A stretch of DNA of 64,000 nucleotides, from positions 8,284,701 through 8,348,700 of the forward strand of contig OY979726.1 in NCBI GenBank assembly GCA_963855995.1. Direction: 5' to 3'. This document shows, piece by piece, positions 24,601 through 37,356 of this stretch (the first letter of the stretch is position 1; each line of letters starts with the position of its first letter). The notes beneath the pieces are model-generated. The model saw only the letters and a list, made by a program, of their open reading frames with translations. It had not been told where the DNA came from and made no database searches. This DNA comes from Muricea muricata. Lineage: Eukaryota > Cnidaria > Anthozoa > Malacalcyonacea > Plexauridae. The translations under genes were made by a program, and so were the position numbers.

Positions 24601-27600
24601 TTTAAGCTCTAAAACGTCGCCGTGAGCTATTTGAGAAGGCAATTTTTAGTTGGCAGTCTGAGCATGTTTTTACGCTCAAATCGCTTCCAGAACGCCTAAA
24701 ACGTGATTTTGATGATTGTAAGAGCGTATCTTTTCAGTCTCAATGCATGTTGTAGGTTTCTTATTTCAACATTCTATTTTGCTGATGTCGATAGTTTAAG
24801 CGCCGAAAACATGATTGCGGACTTCCTATAAGTTCTCCAATTTCGATATAGAAGCTGTCTTTTAGGTCCGCGATTGCAACATATCATTGGGCTCAACTCG
24901 TTCACTTTAGCACTCAAAAACTCATTTTAAGCTCTAAAACGTTGCCGTGATCGATTTGAGAAGGCAATTTTTAGTTGGCAGTCTGAGCATGTTTTTACGC
25001 TCAAATCGCTTCCACAACGCCTAAAACGTGATTTTTATGATTTTAAGAGCGTTTCTTTTCAGTCTCAATGCATGTTGTAGGTTTCTTATTTCAACATGCT
25101 ATTTTGCTGATGTGCATAGTTTGAGCGCCGAAAACATGATTGCGGACTTCCTATAAGGTCTCCAATTTCGATATAGAAGCTGTCTTTTAGGTACGCGATT
25201 GCAATAAATCATTGTGCTCAACTCGTTCTTTTTAGCACTCAAAACATCATTTTAAGCTCTAAAACGTCGCCGTGATCGATTTCAGACGGCAATTTTTAGT
25301 TGGCAGTCTGAGCATGTTTTTACGCTCAAATCGCTTCCAGAACGCCTAAAACGCGATTTTGATGATTGGAAGAGCGTTTCTTTTCAGTCTCAATGATTGT
25401 TGTAGGTTTCTAATTTCAACATGCTATTTTGCTGATGTCGATAGTTTGACCGCCGAAAACATGATCAGCCTTGCTAAGTTCTAGAATTTCAATTTAGAAG
25501 CTGTCTTTTAGGTCCGCGATTGCAATATATCATTGGGCTCAACTCGTTCATTTTAGCACTCAAAAACTCATTTTAAGCTATAAAACGTCGCAGTGATCGA
25601 TTTGAGAAGGAAATTTTTAGTTGGCAGTCTGAGCATGTTTTTACAATGAAATCACTTCCAGAACGCTTAAAACGCAATTTTAATGATTGTAAGAGCGTTT
25701 CTTTTCATTCTGAATGCATGTTGTAGGTTTCTAATTTCAACATGCTATTTTGCTGATGTCGATAGTTTGAGCGCCGAAAACATGATTGCGGACTTCCTAT
25801 AAGTTCTCCAATTTCGATTTAGAAGCTGTCTTTTAGGACCGCGATTGCAATATATCATTGTGCTCAAGTCGTTCTTTTTAGCACTTAAAACATCATTTTA
25901 AGCTCTAAAACGTCGCCGTGATCTATTTGAGAAGGCAATTTTTAGTTGGCAGTCTGAGCATGTTTTTACGCTCAAATCGCTTCAAGAACGCCTAAAACGT
26001 GATTTTGATGATTGTAAGAGCGTTTCTTTTCAGTCTATATTCATGTTGTAGGTTTCTTATTTCAACATTCTATTTTGCTGATGTCGATAGTTTAAGCGCC
26101 GAAAACATGATTGCGGACTTGCTAAGTTCTCCAAGTTCGATTTAGAAGCTGTCTTTTAGGTCCGCGATTGCAATATATCATTGGGCTCAACTCGTTCACT
26201 TTAGCACTCAAAAACTCATTTTAAGCTCTAAAACGTCGCCGTGATCGATTTGAGAAGGCAATTTTTAGTTGGAAGTCTGAGCATGTTTTTACGCTCAAAT
26301 CGCTTCCAGATGGCCTAAAACGCGATTTTGATGATTGTAAGAGCGTTTCTTTTCAGTCTGAAAGCATGTTGTAGGTTTCTCATTTCAACATGCTATTTTG
26401 CTCATGTCGATAGTTTGAGCGCCGAAAACATGATTGCGGACTTGCTAAGTTCTCCAAGTTCGATTTAGAAGCTGTCTTTTAGGTCCGCGATTGCAATATA
26501 TCATTGGGCTCAACTCGTTCACTTTAGCACTCAAAAACTCATTTTAAGCTCTAAAACGTCGCCGTGATCGATTTGAGAAGGCAATTTTTAGTTGGAAGTC
26601 TGAGCATGTTTTTACGCTCAAATCGCTTCCACAACGCCTAAAACGTGATTTTGATGATTATAAGAGCGTTTCTTTTCAGTCTCAATGATTGTTGTAGGTT
26701 TCTAATTTCAACATGCTATTTTGCTGATGTCGATAGTTTGACCGCCGAAAACATGATCAGCCTTGCTAAGTTCTAGAATTTCGATTTATTGGCTTTCTTT
26801 TAGGTCCGCGATTACAATATATCATTGGGCTCAACTCGTTCACTTTAGCACTCAAAACATCATTTTAAGCTCTAAAACGTCGCCGTGATTGATCTCAGAC
26901 GGCAATTTTTAGTTGGCAGTCTGAGTATGTTTTTACGCTCAAATCGCTTCCAGATGGCCTAAAACGCGATTTTGATGATTGTAAGAGCGTTTCTTTTCAG
27001 TCTGAAAGCATGTTGTAGGTTTCTCATTTCAACATGCTATTTTGCTCATGTCGATAGTTTGAGCGCCGAAAACATGATTGCGGACTTGCTAAGTTCTCCA
27101 AGTTCGATTTAGAAGCTGTCTTTTAGGTCCGCGATTGCAATATATCATGGGGCTCAACTGGTATATTTTAGCACTCGAAACATCATTTTAAGCTCTAAAA
27201 CGTCGCCGTGATTGATTTGAGACGGCAATTTTTAGTTGCCAGTCCGAGCATGTTTTTACGCTCAAATCGCTTCCAGAACGCCTAAAACGCGATTTTGATG
27301 ATTGTAAGAGCGTTTCTTTTTAGTCTCAATGCGTGTTGTAGGTTTCTCATTTCAACATGCTATTTTGCTGATGTCGATAGTTTGAGCGCTGAAAACGTGA
27401 TTGCGGACATGCTAAGTTCTCCAATTTCGATTTAGAAGCTGTCTTTTAGGTACACGATTGCAACATATCATTGTGCTCAACTCGTTCTTTTTAGCACTCA
27501 AAACATCATTTTAAGCTCTAAAACGTCGCCGTGATCGATTTCAGACGGCAATTTTTAGTTGGAAGTCCGAGCATGTTTTTACGCTCAAATCGCTTCCAGA

Positions 27601-30600
27601 ACGCCTAAAACGCGATTTTGATGATTGGAAGAGCGTTTCTTTTCAGTCTCAATGATTGTTGTAGGTTTCTAATTTCACATGCTATTTTGCTGATGTCGAT
27701 AGTTTGACCGCCGAAAACATGATCAGCCTTGCTAAGTTCTAGAATTTCGATTTAGAAGTTGTCTTTTAGGTCCGCGATTGCAATATATCATTGGGCTCAA
27801 CTCGTTCATTTTAGCACTCAAAAACTCATTTTAAGCTATAAAACGTCGCAGTGATCGATTTGAGAAAGAAATTTTTAGTTGGCAGTCTGAGCATAATTTT
27901 ACAATCAAATCACTTCCAGAACGCTTAAAACGCAATTTTGATGATTGGAAGAGCGTTTCTTTTCAGTCTCAATGATTGTTGTAGGTTTCTAATTTCAACA
28001 TGCTATTTTGCTGATGTCGATAGTTTGAGCGCCGAAAACATGATTGCGGACTTCCTATAAGTTCTCCAATTTCGATTTAGAAGCTGTCTTTTAGGACCGC
28101 GATTGCAATATATCATTGTGCTCAAGTCGTTCTTTTTAGCACTCAAAACATCATTTTAAGCTCTAAAACGTCGCCGTGATCTATTTGAGAAGGCAATTTT
28201 TAGTTGGCAGTCCGAGCATGTTTTTACGCTCAAATCGCTTCCAGAACGCCTAAAACGCGATTTTGATGATTGGAAGAGCGTTTCTTTTCAGTCTCAATGA
28301 TTGTTGTAGGTTTCTAATTTCAACATGCTATTTTGCTGATGTCGATAGTTTGACCGCCGAAAACATGATCAGCCTTGCTAAGTTCTAGAATTTCGATTTA
28401 GAAGTTGTCTTTTAGATCCGCGATTGCAATATATCATTGGGCTCAACTCGTTCATTTTAGCACTCAAAAACTCATTTTAAGCTATAAAACGTCGCAGTGA
28501 TCGATTTGAGAAGGAAATTTTTAGTTGGCAGTCTGAGCATAATTTTACAATCAAATCACTTCCAGAACGCTTAAAACGCAATTTTGATGATTGGAAGAGC
28601 GTTTCTTTTCAGTCTCAATGATTGTTGTAGGTTTCTAATTTCAACATGCTATTTTGCTGATGTCGATAGTTTGAGCGCCGAAAACATGATTGCGGACTTC
28701 CTATAAGTTCTCCAATTTCGATTTAGAAGCTGTCTTTTAGGACCGCGATTGCAATATATCATTGTGCTCAAGTCGTTCTTTTTAGCACTCAAAACATCAT
28801 TTTAAGCTCTAAAACGTCGCCGTGATCTATTTGAGAAGGCAATTTTTAGTTGGCAGTCTGAGCATGTTTTTACGCTCAAATCGCTTCAAGAACGCCTAAA
28901 ACGTGATTTTGATGATTGTAAGAGCGTTTCTTTTAAGTCTATATTCATGTTGTAGGTTTCTTATTTCAACATTCTATTTTGCTGATGTCGATAGTTTAAG
29001 CGCCGAAAACATGATTGCGGACTTCCTATAAGTTCTCCAATTTCGATATAAAAGCTGTCTTTTAGGTCCGCGATTGCAATATATCATTGGGCTCAACTCG
29101 TTCACTTTAGCACTCAAAAACTCATTTTAAGCTCTAAAACGTCGCCGTGATCTATTTGAGAAGGCAATTTTTAGTTGGAAGTCTTAGCATGTTTTTACGC
29201 TCAAATCGCTTCAAGAACGCCTAAAACGTGATTTTGATGATTGTAAGAGCGTTTCTTTTAACTCTATATTCATGTTGTAGGTTTCTTATTTCAACATTCT
29301 ATTTTGTTGATGTCGATAGTTTAAGCGCCGAAAACATGATTGCGGACTTCCTATAAGTTCTCCAATTTCGATATAAAAGCTGTCTTTTAGGTCCGCGATT
29401 GCAATATATCATTGGGCTCAACTCGTTCACTTTAGCACTCAAAAACTCATTTTAAGCTCTAAAACGTCGCCGTGATCGATTTGAGTCGGAAATTTTTAGT
29501 TGGCAGTCTGAGTATGTTTTTACGCTCAAATCGCTTCCAGATCGCTTAAAACGCGATTTTGATGATTGTAAAAGCGTTTCTTCTCATTCTCAAAGCATGT
29601 TGTAGGTTTCTAATTTCAACATGCTATTTTGCTGATGTCGATAGTTTGAGCGCCGAAAACATGATTGCGGACTTCCTATAAGTTCTCCAATTTCGATTTA
29701 GAAGCTGTCTTTTAGGACCGCGATTGCAAAATATCATTGTGTTCAAGTCGTTTATTTTAGCACTCAAAACATCATTTTAAGCTCTAAAACGTCGCCGTGA
29801 TCTATTTGAGAAGGCAATTTTTAGTTGGCAGTCCGAGCATGTTTTTACGCTCAAATCACTTCCAGAACGCCTAAAACGTGATTTTGATGATTGTAAGAGC
29901 GTTTCTTTTCATTCTCAAAGCATGTTGTAGGTTTCTAATTTCAACATGCTATTTTGCTGATGTCGATAGTTTGACCGCCGAAAACATGATCAGCCTTGCT
30001 AAGTTCTAGAATTTCGATTTAGAAGCTGTCTTTTAGGTCCGCGATTGCAATATATCATTGGCTCAACTCGTTCACTTTAGCACTCAAAACATCATTTTAA
30101 GCTCTAAAACGTCGCCGTGATCGATTTGAGACGGCAATTTTTAGTTGGCAGTCTGAGTATGTTTTTACGCTCAAATCGCTTCCAGATCGCTTAAAACGCG
30201 ATTTTGATGATTGTAAAAGCGTTTCTTTTCATTCTCAAAGCATGTTGTAGGTTTCTAATTTCAACATGCTATTTTGCTGATGTCGATAGTTTGAGCGCCG
30301 AAAACATGATTGCGGACTTCCTATAAGTTCTCCAATTTCGATTTAGAAGCTGTCTTTTAGGACCGCGATTGCAATATATCATTGTGCTCAAGTCGTTCTT
30401 TTTAGCACTCAAAACATCATTTTAAGCTCTAAAACGTCGCCGTGAGCTATTTGAGAAGGCAATTTTTAGTTGGCAGTCTGAGCATGTTTTTACGCTCAAA
30501 TCGCTTCCAGAACGCCTAAAACGTGATTTTGATGATTGTAAGAGCGTATCTTTTCAGTCTCAATGCATGTTGTAGGTTTCTTATTTCAACATTCTATTTT

Positions 30601-31668
30601 GCTGATGTCGATAGTTTAAGCGCCGAAAACATGATTGCGGACTTCCTATAAGTTCTCCAATTTCGATATAGAAGCTGTCTTTTAGGTCCGCGATTGCAAC
30701 ATATCATTGGGCTCAACTCGTTCACTTTAGCACTCAAAAACTCATTTTAAGCTCTAAAACGTTGCCGTGATCGATTTGAGAAGGCAATTTTTAGTTGGCA
30801 GTCTGAGCATGTTTTTACGCTCAAATCGCTTCCACAACGCCTAAAACGTGATTTTTATGATTGTAAGAGCGTTTCTTTTCAGTCTCAATGCATGTTGTAG
30901 GTTTCTTATTTCAACATGCTATTTTGCTGATGTGCATAGTTTGAGCGCCGAAAACATGATTGCGGACTTCCTATAAGTTCTCCAATTTCGATATAAAAGC
31001 TGTCTTTTAGGTCCGCGATTGCAATATATCATTGGGCTCAACTCGTTCACTTTAGCACTCAAAAACTCATTTTAAGCTCTAAAACGTCGCCGTGATCGAT
31101 TTGAGTCGGAAATTTTTAGTTGGCAATCTGAGTATGTTTTTACGCTCAAATCGCTTCCAGATCGCTTAAAACGCGATTTTGATGATTGTAAAAGCGTTTC
31201 TTCTCATTCTCAAAGCATGTTGTAGGTTTCTAATTTCAACATGCTATTTTGCTGATGTCGATAGTTTGAGCGCCGAAAACATGATTGCGGACTTCCTATA
31301 AGTTCTCCAATTTCGATTTAGAAGCTGTCTTTTAGGACCGCGATTGCAAAATATCATTGTGCTCAAGTCGTTTATTTTAGCACTCAAAACATCATTTTAA
31401 GCTCTAAAACGTCGCCGTGATCTATTTGAGAAGGCAATTTTTAGTTGGCAGTCCGAGCATGTTTTTACGCTCAAATCACTTCCAGAACGCCTAAAACGTG
31501 ATTTTGATGATTGTAAGAGCGTTTCTTTTCATTCTCAAAGCATGTTGTAGGTTTCTAATTTCAACATGCTATTTTGCTGATGTCGATAGTTTGACCGCCG
31601 AAAACATGATCAGCCTTGCTAAGTTCTAGAATTTCGATTTAGAAGCTGTCTTTTAGGTCCGCGATTGC
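16990..31668. repeat. About 6.3-kb satellite block duplicated at 8412-bp offset
   Basis: The block at about 16990-23255 recurs at about 25402-31668. A diagnostic pair is the rare monomer variant catggggctcaactggtat at 18734 and again at 27146, 8412 bp apart (26 monomers). The match stops near 23259/31671, where the two copies continue with different monomer variants. Confidence 0.75.
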
Positions 31669-34600
31669 AATATATCATTGGCTCAACTCGTTCACTTTAG
31701 CACTCAAAACATCATTTTAAGCTCTAAAACGTCGCCGTGATCGATTTGAGACGGCAATTTTTAGTTGGCAGTCTGAGTATGTTTTTACGCTCAAATCGCT
31801 TCCAGATCGCTTAAAACGCGATTTTGATGATTGTAAAAGCGTTTCTTTTCATTCTCAAAGCATGTTGTAGGTTTCTAATTTCAACATGCTATTTTGCTGA
31901 TGTCGATAGTTTGAGCGCCGAAAACATGATTGCGGACTTCCTATAAGTTCTCCAATTTCGATTTAGAAGCTGTCTTTTAGGACCGCGATTGCAATATATC
32001 ATTGTGCTCAAGTCGTTCTTTTTAGCACTCAAAACATCATTTTAAGCTCTAAAACGTCGCCGTGAGCTATTTGAGAAGGCAATTTTTAGTTGGCAGTCTG
32101 AGCATGTTTTTACGCTCAAATCGCTTCCAGAACGCCTAAAACGTGATTTTGATGATTGTAAGAGCGTATCTTTTCAGTCTCAATGCATGTTGTAGGTTTC
32201 TTATTTCAACATTCTATTTTGCAGATGTCGATAGTTTAAGCGCCGAAAACATGATTGCGGACTTCCTATAAGTTCTCCAATTTCGATATAGAAGCTGTCT
32301 TTTAGGTCCGCGATTGCAACATATCATTGGGCTCAACTCGTTCACTTTAGCACTCAAAAACTCATTTTAAGCTCTAAAACGTTGCCGTGATCGATTTGAG
32401 AAGGCAATTTTTAGTTGGCAGTCTGAGCATGTTTTTACGCTCAAATCGCTTCCACAACGCCTAAAACGTGATTTTTATGATTGTAAGAGCGTTTCTTTTC
32501 AGTCTCAATGCATGTTGTAGGTTTCTTATTTCAACATGCTATTTTGCTGATGTGCATAGTTTGAGCGCCGAAAACATGATTGCGGACTTCCTATAAGGTC
32601 TCCAATTTCGATATAGAAGCTGTCTTTTAGGTACGCGATTGCAATAAATCATTGTGCTCAACTCGTTCTTTTTAGCACTCAAAACATCATTTTAAGCTCT
32701 AAAACGTCGCCGTGATCGATTTCAGACGGCAATTTTTAGTTGGCAGTCTGAGCATGTTTTTACGCTCAAATCGCTTCCAGAACGCCTAAAACGCGATTTT
32801 GATGATTGTAAGAGCGTTTCTTTTCAGTCTCAATGATTGTTGTAGGTTTCTAATTTCAACATGCTATTTTGCTGATGTCGATAGTTTGAGCGCCGAAAAC
32901 GTGATTGCGGACTTGCTAAGTTCTCCAAGTTCGATTTAGAAGCTGTCTTTTAGGTTGCGATTGCAATATATCATTGGGCTCAACTGGTATATTTTAGTAC
33001 TCGAAACATCATTTTAAGCTCTAAAACGTCGCCGTGATCGATTTGAGACGGCGATTTTTAGTTGGCAGTATGAGCATCTTCTTACGCTCAAATCGCGTCC
33101 AGAACGCCTAAAACGCGATTTTGATTATTGTAAGAGCGTTTCTTTTCAGTTTCAAAGAGGGTTGTAGGTTTCTCATTTCAACATGCTATTTTCATGATGT
33201 CGACAGTTTGAACGCCGAAAACGTGATTGCGGACTTGCTAAGTTCTCCAATTTCGATTTAGAAGCTGTCTTTTAGCTGCGCGATTGCAATATATCATTGG
33301 GCTCAACTCGTTCACTTTAGAACTCAAAACATCATTTTAAGCTCTAAAACGTCGGCGTGATCGATTTGAGACGGCAATTTTTAGTTGGCAGTCTGAGCAT
33401 GTTTTTACGCTCAAATCGCTTCAAGATCGCTTAAAACGCGATTTTGATGATTCTAAGAGTGTTTCTTTTCAGTCTCAATGAATGTTGTAGGTTTCTCATT
33501 TCAACATGCTATTTTGCTGATGTCGATAGTTTGAGCGCCGAAAACATGATTGCGGACATGCTAAGTTCTGCAATTTCGATTTAGAAGCTGTCTTTTAGGT
33601 ACGCGATTGCAATATATCATTGTGCTCAACTCGTTCATTTTAGCACTCAAAACATCATTTTAAGCTCTAAAACGTCGCCGTGATCGATTTGAGACGGCAA
33701 TTTTTAGTTGGCAGTCCGAGCATGTTTTTACGCTCAAATCGCTTCCAGAACGCCTAAAACGCGATTTTGATGATTGTAAGAGCGTTTCTTTGCAGTCTCA
33801 ATGAATGTTGTAGGTTTCTCATTTCAACATGCTATTTTGCTGATGTCGGTAGTTTGAGCGCCGAAAACATGATTGCGGACATGCTAAGTTCTCTAATTTC
33901 GATTTAGAAGCTGTCTTTTAGGTACGCGCTTGCAATATATTATTGTGCTCAACTCGTTCATTTTAGCACTCAAAACATCATTTTAAGCTCTAAAACGTCG
34001 CCGTGCTCGATTTGAGACGGCAATTTTTAGTTGGCAGTCCGAGCATGTTTTTACGCTCAAATTACTTCCATAACGCCTAAAACGGGATTTTGATGATTGT
34101 AAGAGCGTTTCTTTTCATTCTCAAAGCATGTTGTAGGTTTCTAATTTCAACATGCTATTTTGCTGATGTCGATAGTTTGACCGCCGAAAACATGATCAGC
34201 CTTGCTAAGTTCTAGAATTTCGATTTAGAAGCTGTCTTTTAGGTCCGCGATTGCAATATATCATTGGGCTCAACTCGTTCACTTTAGCACTCAAAACATC
34301 ATTATAAGCTCTAAAACGTCGCCGTGATTGATTTCAGACGGCAATTTTTAGTTGGCAGTCTGAGTATGTTGTTACGCTCAAATCGCTTCCAGATCGCCTA
34401 AAACGCGATTTTGATGATTGTAAGAGCGTTTCTTTTCAGTCTGAAAGCATGTTGTAGGTTTCTCATTTCAATATGCTATTTTGCTCATGTCGATAGTTTG
34501 AGCGCCGAAAACGTGATTGCGGACTTGCTAAGTTCTCCAAGTTCGATTTAGAAGCTGTCTTTTAGGTCCGCGATTGCAATATATCATCGGGCTCAACTGG

Positions 34601-35715
34601 TATATTTTAGTACTCGAAACATCATTTTAAGCTCTAAAACGTCGCAGTGATCGATTTGAGACGGCGATTTTTAGTTGGCAGTATGAGCATCTTTTTACGC
34701 TCAAATCGAGTCCAGAACGCCTAAAACGCGATTTTGATTATTGTAAGAGCGTTTCTTTTCAGTTTCAAAGCAGGTTGTAGGTTTCTCATTTCAAAATGCT
34801 ATTTTCATGATGTCGATAGTTTGAGCGCCGAAAACATGATTGCGGACTTGCTAAGTTCTCCAATTTCGATTTAGAAGCTGTCTTTTAGCTGCGCGATTGC
34901 AATATATCATTGTGCTCAACTCGTTCATTTTAGAACTCAAAACATCATTTTAAGCTCTAAAACGTCGGCGTGATCGATTTGAGACGACAATTTTTAGTTG
35001 GCAGTCTGAGCAGGTTTTTACGCTCAAATCGCTTCCAGATCGCTTAAAACGCGATTTTGATGATTGTGTTACGAAGCAGTACATTAATAGCATAAAAGTA
35101 GCTAAATTATATTCTCCAGGCAAGGTAAACACTAGATACGTCAGTGGGAAAGGTAATGGGCATATTTGGTTGCCAAGGAAAGATAAAGTAAATAAAAATT
35201 CGTGTATCTTTCACGACCTGTCAGTTATCTTTTCCATTAGGCTCACAGTATAAATAATGATACTTGGACTTGTCAATGTTTGATAAAAACAAAATACAAG
35301 GTGGTCGGATTTATTTAGATAAGAAAAATTCCAGTGGTGCACAACCTTTGTACTTACACGTGCACAGGTTTGAGGCATTACTGTCAATCATTTGTAGAGG
35401 TATTTCGCGCGGTCAGGTAATAAAAGTGTTACGTCATAAAAATGTAGTATTGTAAAATTGTAGGAAAGTAAAAGTCAAACATTGAAGTTGAGTTCATATA
35501 TATAGAGATAATAAGTTTTACTAAGGAAATCAACGAAATAAGTTAAGTTTGAACATTTTTTAAATAATATTGACGGAGCATACGACCGACTGAGACAGTG
35601 CGACAACGCCTTAAATAAATAAAGGAAAAGAGCTGGTGCGAGAGTTCAGAAATCCAAAACCTAGAACCTGATTGGCTGATTCTGTTCACATGCACAAAAC
35701 TCCTACGACCGTTAG

Positions 35716-35723
35716 TATAAAAG
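35716..35723 (+). promoter_or_regulatory. LTR core promoter TATA box
   Basis: TATAAAAG lies 45 bp after an ATTGG (reverse CCAAT) motif and about 190 bp before the LTR AATAAA. The equivalents are near 38006, 56508, 58798, 61604 and 63894. Confidence 0.65.
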
Positions 35724-35905
35724 ACCGCCCCAGCTGAATCCCGAGCAGTTGCTGCAGAGTAGTTGCTGAGTAGCCGAGAAGTGAAAACTCTACTCAAACG
35801 AACAGACAGAAACAGACAAGACAGACCAACAAACTCAGAAGAAGACGATTATTGAACTGTAGAATTAACACCTGTAACGATCCACTACCTCGCGTAGATA
35901 TTGTG

Positions 35906-35911
35906 AATAAA
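35906..35911 (+). promoter_or_regulatory. LTR polyadenylation signal
   Basis: AATAAA lies 14 bp before the LTR 3' end, as in many compact LTRs. It is conserved in all LTR copies seen to their ends. Confidence 0.55.
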
Positions 35912-35926
35912 AAGAATTCATAACAG

Positions 35927-35943
35927 TGGTGTAGGATCGGAGC
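35927..35943 (+). other. Primer binding site, copy 1
   Basis: TGGTGTAGGATCGGAGC begins one base after the 5' LTR. It opens with TGG, the complement of a tRNA CCA end, as reverse-transcription primer sites do. The matching tRNA was not identified. The same site follows the 5' LTRs at about 56719 and 61815. Confidence 0.7.
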
Positions 35944-35956
35944 TTATATTATTACC

Positions 35957-36139
35957 ATGATTTGGATCTTATTGTGTATATTATTGGGTATCTGCGTCCC
36001 CAGTTCTGGTTCCTACTCGACACATTTAAACGACGACGTTACGCCACGGACATTACGACTTTTGAATTATGCTACGAAAGCCCATTTATCCTGTTACAGA
36101 TTTGACTGTATCCCCAGAAGCGTATGGAAGCCACCTTGA
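35957..36139 (+). CDS. Possible 60-aa secreted-type peptide in the LTR element leader
   Basis: A 60-codon frame starts 14 bp after the primer binding site. The first 19 or so residues are strongly hydrophobic (MIWILLCILLGIC followed by VPSSGS), a convincing signal-peptide pattern, and the remaining 40 residues hold two cysteines and a basic stretch. The frame is identical in all three copies (56749-56931, 61845-62027), but these copies arose by tandem duplication, so identity is not proof of selection. It could be a captured exon, the start of a lost envelope-like gene, or chance. No family was recognised. Confidence 0.3.
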   Translation: MIWILLCILLGICVPSSGSYSTHLNDDVTPRTLRLLNYATKAHLSCYRFDCIPRSVWKPP

Positions 36140-36795
36140 GAGACGATATACATTTTAAAAGGATGGGTCGATACGGACACAAAGGACACATAGCATGGAC
36201 ACGGACACGTTAAATTTATGACGAACGGTATCTATTAATATAATGTTAAATTTATTGGAGTTTGTTTAGTATATGTGTAAAGTAGTGGTCATATCATGTG
36301 TGTATGTTTGTTACTAGAGGCACAACCGGTATATTCGCTAAATCAAAATTTACTAAGGACAATTCAGCATGCAATATTTCATGTTGCCGTAAGATAGGGC
36401 ATATGCATATATTTAGCTGGGTCAGATTTCAAATTTCATAGTGATTAATTTTTTTCACTGTGCGTATACTTTGCAAGATATATATACATATAAATATTTC
36501 TCTCTCCCCGGGACAGTCAAGGGTTTCCCAATCTTGTTACAATGATTTTATTATTCCTTTTCAAGCCAAAAGCTTAAATATTAGACAGATTCTTGTATTC
36601 TCTATGTAGACTCGGTATTTTTTTTTTGTCGATGAAAAACTACATTTAGGAGTTTGGTACGCAAGGCATGACGTTGTAGTTGCATGATATTCATATAAAA
36701 ATTTGTTGTTGTATTTGAAATATTTTGAAGTATATAAGACGTATATTAAGACGGATTTTGAAATAAAAATATTAGAAGTTAAATATTTTTAGGTT

Positions 36796-36838
36796 ATTAT
36801 TATATAGAGAGCATATCTCGGAAGAGCTATATAATAAT
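36796..36838 (+). repeat. Perfect 12-bp stem-loop in the LTR element interior
   Basis: ATTATTATATAG (36796-36807) faces CTATATAATAAT (36827-36838) across a 19-base loop. The same hairpin is present in copies 2 and 3. A role in packaging or dimerisation is only a guess. Confidence 0.6.
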
Positions 36839-37321
36839 CGCCAGTTATGTAATGTGATCAACCAAGAGTCTGAATACAATTTTCGTTATTGACAAGAAAA
36901 GTTATTTTGAAAATTTGTTATTATTTTGGTAAACCCTAAAACGTTATCCTTCAATAAAAAATTTAAAATTTGCTTCCCTGGTACATACTTTCAGGAAAAC
37001 AAGCAGTTTTATGCCTCTGTTTTCACCATTTATTTTGGTTTAACTTGTATTCGATTGTGTCTGTTGTGCTTTTCTGTATATTAAGAGTGTATGTATTACC
37101 CCTGAGGTGCAAATAGACATATGTAAATTATGCTGTGGTTTTGTGGTTGGTTGCTTCTATAATCTCGTATGAAAGTGTTAAGTGTAAATAGTTAATCAAC
37201 ACGCTAAATGCATGGTCTGAGTTATTAGGCAATTGTTAATTTGCCCGTGATAGCCACGCCGAGCTTAAAATGTCGTTTTGTTATATGTAATAAGTATATC
37301 TATTTAGAATGTGTACATCCC

Positions 37322-37356
37322 TAAGCTGAGGACAGCTTAATCCAGGCGGGAAGGAT
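37322..37356 (+). other. Hairpin and polypurine tract before the 3' LTR, copy 1
   Basis: TAAGCTG and CAGCTTA form a perfect 7-bp stem with loop AGGA at 37322-37339. The purine-rich GGCGGGAAGGA ends one base before the 3' LTR. The tract fits a plus-strand primer; the adjacent hairpin is unusual. Both are repeated in copies 2 and 3. Confidence 0.7.

Larger units (their letters stand above)
7656..35066. repeat. Satellite array, block B (about 85 monomers, nested higher-order repeats)
   Basis: Continuous tandem monomers of about 323-325 bp, the same family as block A. Higher-order periods can be read from rare variants. A 1941-bp period links 7725 to 9666. A 5175-bp (16-mer) period links about 8270-13444 to 13445-18619. 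A block of about 6.3 kb from 16990 recurs near 25402 at an offset of 8412 bp. Shorter local periods occur near 22.3-24 kb (about 971 bp, three monomers) and 30.4-32 kb (1620 bp, five monomers). The last monomers (32.9-35.0 kb) are more diverged, as at an array edge. No gene is seen. Confidence 0.95.
35067..35925 (+). repeat. 5' LTR, copy 1
   Basis: 859 bp with terminal TG and CA. It has an inverted CCAAT box (ATTGG, 35671), TATAAAAG at 35716-35723 and AATAAA at 35906-35911 close to the 3' end, the expected promoter and polyadenylation order for U3-R-U5. The same signals occur at the same offsets in every LTR of the window. Confidence 0.92.

Noticed and set aside
1-35066. CRISPR-like appearance of regularly spaced repeats
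   Set aside because: The repeating unit is a whole 324-bp monomer without distinct spacers, and the context is eukaryotic.
35264-35797. 63-codon plus and 84-codon minus frames within each LTR
   Set aside because: They lie in U3/R promoter sequence, overlap the TATA box region, have no known homology, and repeat only with the LTR.
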